Shown: positions 22,368 through 29,265 of the stretch, one piece after another
Numbering within the stretch: position 1 is the first letter of the stretch
Layout: every line of letters begins with the position of its first letter
NCBI GenBank assembly: GCA_017459865.1
Contig: JAFUCD010000030.1
Span: 1-64,000 of the forward strand
Source: Oscillospiraceae bacterium
GTDB taxonomy: Bacteria > Bacillota_A > Clostridia > Oscillospirales > Oscillospiraceae
Direction of reading: 5' to 3'
DNA length: 64,000 nucleotides
The notes under the pieces: generated by a model
What the model was told of the DNA's origin: nothing
Databases searched by the model: none
The model's input: the letters and a program-made list of their open reading frames with translations, nothing else
Position numbers and translations under genes: made by a program

Positions 22368-23181
22368 ACTGGCCATTCCTTTCTGAAATCAGATGTCGAA
22401 TCGCGGATAGCGTGTGGTTGTTTGCCGGCGCTCGCAGCCGCGGGAAGGCAGAGAGAATCCGGCGCTGCTGGGTGTTCATGCGTTCATAAGCCGCGTGAAT
22501 CCGTTCCGCCGCAGGCAGCTGCTCCAGCCCGGATTCGAGTATTGCCGCAAGCTGTTCCAACTGGCGGCTGAAGCCCATGACGCCCAGAATCGTGATCGCA
22601 GAATCGGTGCCAAAGCCAATCAACGCCGCGGCGGCAGCCATGTCTACCAAAGCCGGAGGCAGTGCATTGATCTTCTCTCGGAGCTTCGGATCCAGACGGT
22701 CAACCAAAAGCGATGCTGCAGCGCCAAAGGCGAGAAATCCGTTGAGATAAATTCGGCCATTCAGATTGAACGGTTTATTGGAATAATCCCACCAGCGGGC
22801 ATGAAACAGCTTTTCCATACCCCAGCTGGTCGCGTATTCCAGAGCACAGCAAAGCGTACCGCTGGCCAGAAATCGGGCAGAGGGATGCTCCAGCTCACTG
22901 AGCAAATGGACTGCCAGCAGACCGCCGCAGCCGTAAATGGGACAATAGGGGCCGTTGAGAAACCCGCGATTGATGAGCTTGCCGTAATTGTACAGAGAGC
23001 ACACAGTGCTCTCCCACAGCCATCCGGCAAAGCTGTAGGTCAGAAAGAGCGAGAAATCCACACTCATCCCATGGATCATTCTGCGTCCTCGCCCATAGCG
23101 CTGTGTCAGTTCCTGCTGCGTCCACGCTTGCAGGGAATGCACGCCGCTTTTCAAATCGGTTTGATATTGTATTGTATTCAT
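22360..23181 (-). CDS. CmpB-like (PF06541) membrane protein
   Basis: A 273-residue protein with four to five helices and the signature SFAGWLWESTVCSLYNYGKL, then NRGFLNGPYCPIYGCGG, TSWGMEKLFHARWWDYS and LNGRIYLNG. These mark the family called putative ABC-transporter type IV or CmpB; actual transport has not been shown for it. ATG at 23181 has GGAAGGTGAG upstream. The C-terminal 70 residues are charged and likely cytoplasmic. It sits between the VTT protein and the TIM barrel in the lipid operon. Confidence 0.75.
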   Translation of the reverse strand: MNTIQYQTDLKSGVHSLQAWTQQELTQRYGRGRRMIHGMSVDFSLFLTYSFAGWLWESTVCSLYNYGKLINRGFLNGPYCPIYGCGGLLAVHLLSELEHPSARFLASGTLCCALEYATSWGMEKLFHARWWDYSNKPFNLNGRIYLNGFLAFGAAASLLVDRLDPKLREKINALPPALVDMAAAAALIGFGTDSAITILGVMGFSRQLEQLAAILESGLEQLPAAERIHAAYERMNTQQRRILSAFPRLRAPANNHTLSAIRHLISERNGQYE

Positions 23182-23191
23182 ATCGTGAAAC

Positions 23192-23875
23192 TCACCTTCC
23201 GTTGGAATGATTCTGCCTGTCCCGCTTTCGCAGGGCGGCATAGACCAGCGCGGACAATATCGTCAGCACAATCTGACCTGCAACGGATGCGATGAACAGC
23301 GGGGAGTGCACATCATCGGCGCTGGTGCCGATCAGCGTGAAGAAAATCAGGAGCGGAAGCATGCCCAGCACAGAGCCCTCAAGATAGGGCAGGAACTCAA
23401 ACTGCATGGCGCCCAAATAGATCCCCGTCACATTGGTTGGCAATCCGATAGTGCGCAGCAGTGCGGAAACCAGAACCGCGTGTCGGGATTGGAAGGACTC
23501 TGCTTCCCTAAGGCGAGGGTGTTTCTGCCGCAGGGCATCAGCCGCTTCCAGACCCAATTGCCATCCCACGGCGTAGGGAATGACAGACATGAGCACGATT
23601 CCCAGAATATTGACCGTGAAGGCTGCCGGAAGCGGCAGAATCAGTCCGGCTGCTGCGAACAGCACGCCACAGTGGATCACGGCGTCCATGCTTTTGAGGG
23701 CAAACAGCAGCAGCATGGCCAGTGCTGCCAGAACCGGTTTCTCCGGCTGATAGGACAACAGATCTTGCAGGGAAACGCCTCCCATGCTCCAAAACAGCAG
23801 AACCATCAAAACAGCCCATACGATCAAGGCGGCCACGGTGCTGATCCGCATCAGCTTTTGTGATTTGGGTTTCAT
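23192..23875 (-). CDS. VTT-domain (DedA/TVP38) membrane protein
   Basis: 227 residues with five hydrophobic helices. A central VTT-domain pattern reads CGVLFAAAGLILPLPAAFTV, PYAVGWQLG, then RTIGLPTNVTGIYLGAM and LPYLEGSVLGMLPL. VTT proteins include flippases for undecaprenyl phosphate and phosphatidylethanolamine and eukaryotic lipid scramblases, so lipid movement across the membrane is the best guess. It overlaps the lipid kinase by 4 nt, an intimate coupling consistent with handling of the same lipid. Confidence 0.8.
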   Translation of the reverse strand: MKPKSQKLMRISTVAALIVWAVLMVLLFWSMGGVSLQDLLSYQPEKPVLAALAMLLLFALKSMDAVIHCGVLFAAAGLILPLPAAFTVNILGIVLMSVIPYAVGWQLGLEAADALRQKHPRLREAESFQSRHAVLVSALLRTIGLPTNVTGIYLGAMQFEFLPYLEGSVLGMLPLLIFFTLIGTSADDVHSPLFIASVAGQIVLTILSALVYAALRKRDRQNHSNGR

Positions 23876-24813
23876 GATTCTTTCCCTGTCTTCCCTCGAG
23901 GTTCCCCACCCTGCAGCTCCAGAAAACGGGGGAGCACACGGATGTGCGCCGACTCATAGAAGCCGGATTGCTCTCCGTCCAGCGACCATTGCAGCTCCGG
24001 AGGATTGCATACTGTGATTTCCCTTGCGTGGCGCAGCGTCAGCCATGGGGCAGAAAAATCGTTCGCAACAACACAGCGTACCAGCTGATCCAGATCCGTC
24101 AGACTGTGCGGAGCTTTCACCAGCACCAGCTCCAGCAGCCCATCGGCAAGCTCCACGCCCTGTCCAGACAAATCCAGAAACCCGCCCAATGATTTAGCGT
24201 TGCTCACCGCGCCCAACAGATAGTCGTCCTCCAAAGTTTCCCCGTCTGCCGTAAGCTTCATGTGGATCGGCTTCAATCGGGAGAGATCGCGCATCCCATC
24301 CAGCACATAAGCCCCGTAGCCCAGCCGGTTCTTCCGCTCCTGATCGGTGGTATAAGCCATCCAGGAGAATGCACCGAACAAGGCAACATTGGTGAAATAT
24401 TGGTCTTCAAAGCAGCCAATGTCATAAATCCGGCGTGTGCCGGAAGCAACGTGCTCGATCGCACCGGGAATGTCTCTGGGCAGACCTCGGGAGGCACAAA
24501 AATCGTTTGTCGTTCCGCACGGGACGTAACCCACCGGCACAGGTCTGCCGCCATCTACCAACCCGGTAACAGTTTCGTTCAGCGTCCCGTCTCCGCCGGC
24601 ACACACCACCAGATCGTAGAACTTCCCGTATACTCTGGCATATTGTGCCGCCTCACCGCGGGCAGAGGTGACCATCGTCGTGACCAGATATCCCGCGTCC
24701 ATCAGTGCGCGGATGCAGTCCGACAAATACTTTTGGATGGTTTTGCGCCCGGCGACGGGATTCACCACAAACAGGGCCCGTTTCGGAAAGTGAAGAACTT
24801 CCTTTTGATCCAT
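23872..24813 (-). CDS. Diacylglycerol/sphingosine-kinase-family lipid kinase
   Basis: 313 residues of the DAGK catalytic family (YegS/BmrU/LCB5-like): nucleotide loop NPVAGRKT, GGDGTLNE (residues 73-80), PCGTTNDF (98-105) and a C-terminal beta sandwich with SLDGEQSG. It phosphorylates a membrane lipid alcohol with ATP. The bacterial members usually act on diacylglycerol, but the same family contains sphingosine and ceramide kinases. It lies 12 bp behind cdsA. Given the sphingoid-base genes 5 kb away, a long-chain base is a possible substrate, but this cannot be read from the sequence. Confidence 0.85.
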   Translation of the reverse strand: MDQKEVLHFPKRALFVVNPVAGRKTIQKYLSDCIRALMDAGYLVTTMVTSARGEAAQYARVYGKFYDLVVCAGGDGTLNETVTGLVDGGRPVPVGYVPCGTTNDFCASRGLPRDIPGAIEHVASGTRRIYDIGCFEDQYFTNVALFGAFSWMAYTTDQERKNRLGYGAYVLDGMRDLSRLKPIHMKLTADGETLEDDYLLGAVSNAKSLGGFLDLSGQGVELADGLLELVLVKAPHSLTDLDQLVRCVVANDFSAPWLTLRHAREITVCNPPELQWSLDGEQSGFYESAHIRVLPRFLELQGGEPRGKTGKES

Positions 24814-24825
24814 GCTTCCGCTCCT

Positions 24826-25629
24826 TTACATTCCTGCCAGCCGCAGGATCAGATATGCCGTCGGTATGGCAAACAGCAGGCTGTCCGCCCGGTCAAACAT
24901 ACCGCCGTGGCCCGGAATCAGATCGGAAAAATCCTTGATCCCGATCATGCGCTTGATCAGAGATTCCACAAGATCACCAATCTGTCCAACGGTGGATGCA
25001 ATCACGCAGATCAAGATACTCAGCCACAATGAAATGCCGCTGAGCGCGCCAATCCACTGCCCCAGAGCCCATACGATCACGCCAACTGCGGCTGCGCTGA
25101 CCGCGCCGCAGACGCTGCCCTCCACGGTCTTGTTGGGTGACACTGCAGGCGCGAGCTTATGCTTTCCGAAGCGCTTCCCGCCAAACATGGCGGCGCTGTC
25201 ACAAACCCAGACGGAAAGGCAGGCCAAGGTCAGCGCTTTCAGCCACAGCTCCGTGACCGAAATGCAGATGATCCATGCAAAGAATACGCCGGGATACGCA
25301 AGTCCCGCCGCCGTGTAAACCGCTCCGCGGCCGGATATCTTTGCATCTAAGACGCCGGAACTCATCGAGAGAAACACACAGAAGGTGAATGCAGCGCACC
25401 ACAGCTCAGTCTCCGCGCCGAGCAAAGCCAGTACAGCCGCAGAGATCAGAAACAGGGAAAGCACCCAAAAGTCACAGTGAACGCCGCGCTCCCACAGACG
25501 GGCGCAGTATTCATACATACAGAGAATCCCCGCTGCAGCAAAAAACACCACACGCGTGACCGGAGACAGGAACACACAAAGCAGCATCCCTGCCATGAGC
25601 AGCGCGCCGTAAATGACTCGATCTCTCAT
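24826..25629 (-). CDS. cdsA: Phosphatidate cytidylyltransferase
   Basis: A 267-residue protein with seven or eight helices and the CdsA signature near the C-terminus, SLIKRMIGIKDFSDLIPGHG, then GMFDRADS. It also carries CDSAAMFGGKRFGKHKLAP and SPNKTVEGS in the middle. It makes CDP-diacylglycerol from phosphatidate and CTP. Its ATG overlaps the pgsA stop by 4 nt. It is probably a second, cluster-specific copy, since the essential cdsA of Clostridia usually lies beside uppS and dxr; that is inference from general gene order. Confidence 0.92.
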   Translation of the reverse strand: MRDRVIYGALLMAGMLLCVFLSPVTRVVFFAAAGILCMYEYCARLWERGVHCDFWVLSLFLISAAVLALLGAETELWCAAFTFCVFLSMSSGVLDAKISGRGAVYTAAGLAYPGVFFAWIICISVTELWLKALTLACLSVWVCDSAAMFGGKRFGKHKLAPAVSPNKTVEGSVCGAVSAAAVGVIVWALGQWIGALSGISLWLSILICVIASTVGQIGDLVESLIKRMIGIKDFSDLIPGHGGMFDRADSLLFAIPTAYLILRLAGM

Positions 25630-26180
25630 GAAATGACACTCCCGCTTTCAGATTCCTTCAGCACATCCCGATTTCGGATGAAATACTCCGTGCCGGACCA
25701 GACGGTCGTGATCACAATAAGAATCCAAACCGTATTGTTCAGCCATGCGAGCCCCTGCGGGATGCCGAAAGCAAGCATCAGCACAATACCGACCATCGTC
25801 ACAGTCGTTTTGACTTTTCCGGACCAGCCTGCAGCGATCACACGTCCGTTCTGAACCGCAATGAGCCGCAATCCGGTTACGGCAAGCTCTCTGGCAACCA
25901 CCAGCGCAAGCGCCCAACCCGGCATATACCCGCGTTCCGTAAATACTGCCATGGCGGAGATCACCAGCAGCTTATCTGCCAGCGGGTCAAGAAATTTCCC
26001 GAAATCTGTCACCTGATCATAATGCCGGGCAATATAGCCATCCACAGTGTCTGTCACGCTTGCAAGGATAAAAACTCCCAAGGCCCAGTAACCTGCACTC
26101 GGCAAATCCAGATAAAGCAGTATCACAAATACCGGCACCATCAGCATTCGGAAAACCGTGATTTTATTTGCGGTTGTCAT
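25626..26180 (-). CDS. pgsA: CDP-diacylglycerol-glycerol-3-phosphate phosphatidyltransferase
   Basis: 184 residues with the complete CDP-alcohol phosphotransferase motif D-x2-DG-x2-AR-x8-G-x3-D-x3-D (Asp44, Asp47, Asp65, Asp69). The N-terminal ANKITVFRML start is typical of PgsA. The second ATG (26180) is used; one two codons upstream is possible. It transfers a phosphatidyl group to glycerol-3-phosphate or to another alcohol. First gene of the minus-strand lipid operon, divergent from the E2/CAT-like gene. Paralogues of this size often make other head groups, so the acceptor is open. Confidence 0.88.
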   Translation of the reverse strand: MTTANKITVFRMLMVPVFVILLYLDLPSAGYWALGVFILASVTDTVDGYIARHYDQVTDFGKFLDPLADKLLVISAMAVFTERGYMPGWALALVVARELAVTGLRLIAVQNGRVIAAGWSGKVKTTVTMVGIVLMLAFGIPQGLAWLNNTVWILIVITTVWSGTEYFIRNRDVLKESESGSVIS

Positions 26181-26327
26181 ACACATTCCTCCGCTATTTC
26201 ATATACTTCCATTATCATAGCCTCAAAATATAAACCGAAACGAAACTGTGCCGGTACACGAGTTTAGATTCACTTTATCTTTTTTAGGTATCCTATTCTT
26301 ATCATAGAGAAAAAGGGGCCATAAAAC

Positions 26328-27194
26328 ATGACAAAAGGAAGCCTGACAAACCGTAAGGACGGCGTTTATCTGAAAAGGCTGGATTCCATGCACACCATCA
26401 TGCCGCTCATGTATCCCAACCGCTGTGACAATGAGGCGTTTATCTCTGAGCGGATTGATTTGACGAACGTGAACGCTTATCTGGCGCGGAAGAACGCGGA
26501 AAACCCGGCATATCCATATAATCTCTTTCAGATCATGGTTGCTGCTCTGCTAAAGGTGATCACACAGCGTCCGAAAATGAACCGTTTTATTGCGAATCAA
26601 ACCATGTATCAGCGAAAGGAGGTATCAGCAGCGTTTACGGTGAAGAAGATTTTCTCGGACAACGGCGGTGAGGCGCTGGCGTTTATTCATTCCAAAGAGG
26701 GTGACACCATTGACACCATCCATGATGAGATTTTCCGCCAGGTTTCCCTGTGCCGCAGTGAGAAAAAGGATCCGTCTACTGCCGCTATGGACATCATCCA
26801 GAAAACGCCGCACACGCTTCTGAAGCTGGTCGGCGCGGGCGCGCGCTTTCTGGACCGCCACGGCTGGATGCCCAAGGACGTGATTGCCACCGATCCCTAT
26901 TACGCCTCGGTGGTGCTGACCAATCTGGGCTCCATTCAACTCCATTCCGGCTATCACCATTTGACCAACTGTGGGACCTGCTCAGTGTTCTGCGTCATTG
27001 GCGAGCGGAAAAAACGTCCCTTCTTTGATGAGGAAGGGAACGTCGAGATGCGCGACAGCATTGATCTCGGTCTTACAATTGATGAGCGGATTGCCGATGG
27101 CTATTATTATTCAAAAACCGTGCGGCTTCTTCGGAAGCTGTTGGAAAACCCGGAATTGCTGGAGCTGCCGCTGGGAGAAAAGGTGGACTTCTGA
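26328..27194 (+). CDS. E2/CAT-fold acyltransferase-like protein with altered active site
   Basis: 288 residues covering the catalytic domain of 2-oxoacid dehydrogenase E2 (related to chloramphenicol acetyltransferase). Matches include the start with RIDLTNVNAYL, VAALLKVITQRPKMNRFIAN, VVLTNLGSIQL and the C-terminal LTIDERIADGYYYS. No lipoyl or peripheral-subunit domain is present. The family active site is HxxxDG; here it is ERIADG, with Glu253 in place of the catalytic histidine. Either chemistry differs or the protein is non-catalytic. It is transcribed divergently from pgsA. AAAGGGGCC precedes the ATG. It might acylate an amine or alcohol in the neighbouring lipid pathway, but this is speculative. 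Confidence 0.7.
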   Translation: MTKGSLTNRKDGVYLKRLDSMHTIMPLMYPNRCDNEAFISERIDLTNVNAYLARKNAENPAYPYNLFQIMVAALLKVITQRPKMNRFIANQTMYQRKEVSAAFTVKKIFSDNGGEALAFIHSKEGDTIDTIHDEIFRQVSLCRSEKKDPSTAAMDIIQKTPHTLLKLVGAGARFLDRHGWMPKDVIATDPYYASVVLTNLGSIQLHSGYHHLTNCGTCSVFCVIGERKKRPFFDEEGNVEMRDSIDLGLTIDERIADGYYYSKTVRLLRKLLENPELLELPLGEKVDF

Positions 27195-27384
27195 TAGGGA
27201 GAACGTTTCAGCCAAAACGGCTTTATTCAGAGTACAGTCAGCGTCCGGGAATTCCAGCTGTATCTGCTGTATGAAGAGGAAGCATACAGAATGCTCTGCG
27301 CGGTCCATTCGGTCCCATGCGAACGCGGCGAATTATTTGAAAACGCATTCCCGCCCGCGCTCTCACACATACCAGCGAGATCAT

Positions 27385-27415
27385 CCCGCACCGACCGGTG
27401 CGGGACTTCTATTTT
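27385..27415 (+). terminator. Terminator between E2-like gene and TnpV
   Basis: CCCGCACC-GACC-GGTGCGGG (27385-27404) is followed by a T-rich tract. It lies between the convergent E2-like and TnpV genes. The preceding 27195-27384 has an open but unrecognised plus frame (REFQLYLLYEEEAYRML), perhaps a decayed gene tail. Confidence 0.65.
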
Positions 27416-27764
27416 AATCGTTAATTAAGTCGGATGTCACAATCCTCTCCGCGCAGGCGCGAATAGCGTTCATCCGCTGCGCCCAAGTCAACTGATCTTC
27501 TGCTTTTAGCTGCTCGGCGACACCCTCGCAATCTGCCATTTGCATCAGAAGCCGATCCAGCATTTCCTCCGCAGCTTGATCGACTTCCTCCAGATGTTCG
27601 TTGAGCGTCCCACTCATCAGCATGGCGTCATAAATTGGCTTTTGATGTGTGCGAAGAAACCGCCGCCTGCGTTCGCCCCAGATGCCGATCTGCGGCGATT
27701 CCGGCGGGATTAAATCAGGGATCAGATAATCGCCTTCCCAATGGTAAGTCAGTTTTTCGCTCAT
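27414..27764 (-). CDS. tnpV: TnpV transposon-encoded protein
   Basis: The 116 residues match TnpV (PF14198): MSEKLTYHWEGDYLIPDLIP, GIWGERRRRFLRTHQKPIYD, then LTWAQRMNAIRACAERIV. TnpV accompanies site-specific-recombinase transposons of the TnpX group in Clostridia; its role is not known. No serine recombinase is nearby, so this is a remnant or a solo copy. It overlaps the upstream small gene by 4 nt. Confidence 0.85.
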   Translation of the reverse strand: MSEKLTYHWEGDYLIPDLIPPESPQIGIWGERRRRFLRTHQKPIYDAMLMSGTLNEHLEEVDQAAEEMLDRLLMQMADCEGVAEQLKAEDQLTWAQRMNAIRACAERIVTSDLIND

Positions 27765-27934
27765 TCCAATACCTTCCTCCTAAAGCTCGCGTCCGGTGTG
27801 TCGATGATCTTCAGAATCAGCTGCTCCAGATCAGGGCGGAGCAAATTGTCCGCGGGCAGCTCATTGCGCCAGTCGTACAGCGCCTTGACGATCAGCTGGC
27901 GCTCGTCGTCATTGATTTTGATTTTGTAACGCAT
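27761..27934 (-). CDS. Small protein co-transcribed with tnpV
   Basis: 57 residues, MRYKIKINDDERQLIVKALY, then DWRNEL and PDLEQLILKIID. Small proteins of this type are regularly found before tnpV in mobile elements of gut Clostridia; no function is known. The start at 27934 has AAGGAGGG upstream, and the stop overlaps the tnpV ATG (ATGA). The first 43 residues of the longer open frame are rejected for lack of a ribosome site. Confidence 0.65.
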   Translation of the reverse strand: MRYKIKINDDERQLIVKALYDWRNELPADNLLRPDLEQLILKIIDTPDASFRRKVLE

Positions 27935-28085
27935 TAAAAACGCCCTCCTTCGCGTGATGGTTTCATCATAGCGAAGGAGGGCATAGCTGTCGAATGTGCA
28001 AAAACGGTTATTTGAAGTAGTCGATAAAAACAAGAAACCCGAACCCGTCGCCGATCGGCACAAGGTTCGGATTTCGTTGCTTTGG

Positions 28086-28167
28086 TGGGGGATGGTGGAT
28101 TCGAACCACCGAAGGCATCGCCAGCAGATTTACAGTCTGTCCCCTTTGGCCACTCGGGAAATCCCCC
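28086..28167 (-). tRNA. tRNA-Tyr (GTA)
   Basis: The minus strand folds as a class II tRNA with acceptor stem GGGGGAT/ATCCCCC, anticodon loop ACTGTAAATC (anticodon GTA), a long variable arm and T-arm GGTTCGAATCC. CCA is encoded (28085-28083). Confidence 0.95.
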
Positions 28168-28198
28168 ATATGCACTTAGGTCGGTGCTTGCAGGCTGG

Positions 28199-28271
28199 AG
28201 CTGGTAGACGGACTCGAACCCCCGACCTGCTGATTACAAATCAGCTGCTCTACCAACTGAGCTATACCAGC
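28199..28271 (-). tRNA. tRNA-Thr (TGT)
   Basis: A 73-nt cloverleaf with acceptor GCTGGTA/TACCAGC, anticodon loop ATTTGTAAT (anticodon TGT), and T-arm GGGTTCGAGTCC. CCA is encoded. It lies 31 nt upstream of tRNA-Tyr in the same direction, probably one transcript. Confidence 0.95.
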
Positions 28272-28363
28272 ACAAACCCAGCTCAGATATAATAGCAAAT
28301 CGCAGACGGTTTGTCAACCAAAAAATTTGCCGTTTTTGGAAAAATTTCATGCAACGCAAATGT

Positions 28364-28392
28364 TTGCGTTCTGGCATACACTGTGCTATAAT
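28364..28392 (+). promoter_or_regulatory. Promoter of the GH25 gene
   Basis: TTGCGT (28364-28369) and TATAAT (28387-28392) with a 17-bp spacer. The first possible start codon begins 8 nt after the -10 box, so the transcript would be leaderless or nearly so. Confidence 0.75.
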
Positions 28393-28399
28393 GCAGGAT

Positions 28400-29263
28400 A
28401 TGAAAGTGTCGAAACAAATTGCCTGCATATTTGCATTGCTGACGGCGCTGTCGCTGCTGGGCGCCTGCGGTCTGACGGAGCCTGCAGACCCCCACGCCGG
28501 GATGGTCGAGATCTTCAACGGCGCGGAGCGGGCGTGGATCCGGCCGTGGCGCGATGTACCGCTGAGCGAGCTGACACAGGAAGAATTCGCCGTCTCGGAC
28601 GACGGCGTGGTGGACTACACCGGAACGCGCTGCCGGGTCGAGCAGGGCGTGGACGTGTCCTACTTCCAGGGTGAGATCGACTGGGCGGCGGTGGCGGCGT
28701 CGGGCATTTCTTTTGCCTATATCCGCGCGGGCTACCGGGGCTATGTCGACGGCGGGATCCACGCGGACGAGCGCTTTGCCGAGAACGCGCAGAACGCGCG
28801 CGCGGCGGGTCTGGAGATCGGTCTGTATTTCTTCTCACAGGCGATCGACCCGGACGAGGCCGCCGAGGAGGCGCGCTGGCTGCTGGAGGCCGCGAGCGGA
28901 CTGGACGTGACGCTGCCGCTGGGCTATGACTGGGAGGCGCAGGTGTCCTATGACGAGGACGAGGTGCGCACCGACGGCATGCTCGGCTCCGAGATCACCG
29001 CATGCGCCGCCGCGTTCTGCGACGTGATCCGCGAGGCGGGCCGGACGCCCATTCTCTACGCCAACCGCTGGCAGGGCTATTATGACTATGATCTCTCGCA
29101 GCTCTCCGACGCCGAGCTATGGATCAGCGCGCCGGGCAGCTGGGATGATTTTTACTATGCGCACGCCATCTGGCAATATACTTATGAGGGATCCGTCCCC
29201 GGCATTTCCACCCGTGTAGACCGCAATCTGCGTTATCTGCCCATCACCGATCAAGGGAGTTGA
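28400..29263 (+). CDS. Secreted GH25-type lysozyme lipoprotein
   Basis: 287 residues starting with MKVSKQIACIFALLTALSLL, then GACG, a lipobox that would place a lipid on Cys. The catalytic GH25 domain starts near residue 84: GVDVSYFQGEIDW (Asp85), FAYIRAGYRG, GLEIGLYFFSQAI, YDWEAQ (acid catalyst), TPILYAN, and the closing AIWQYTYEGSVPGI...DRN. It cleaves muramic-acid-containing glycans of the wall. ATG at 28400 has no ribosome site and sits where transcription should begin. The subtilase gene follows after 2 bp, so both form an operon. Confidence 0.88.
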   Translation: MKVSKQIACIFALLTALSLLGACGLTEPADPHAGMVEIFNGAERAWIRPWRDVPLSELTQEEFAVSDDGVVDYTGTRCRVEQGVDVSYFQGEIDWAAVAASGISFAYIRAGYRGYVDGGIHADERFAENAQNARAAGLEIGLYFFSQAIDPDEAAEEARWLLEAASGLDVTLPLGYDWEAQVSYDEDEVRTDGMLGSEITACAAAFCDVIREAGRTPILYANRWQGYYDYDLSQLSDAELWISAPGSWDDFYYAHAIWQYTYEGSVPGISTRVDRNLRYLPITDQGS

Positions 29264-29265
29264 CC

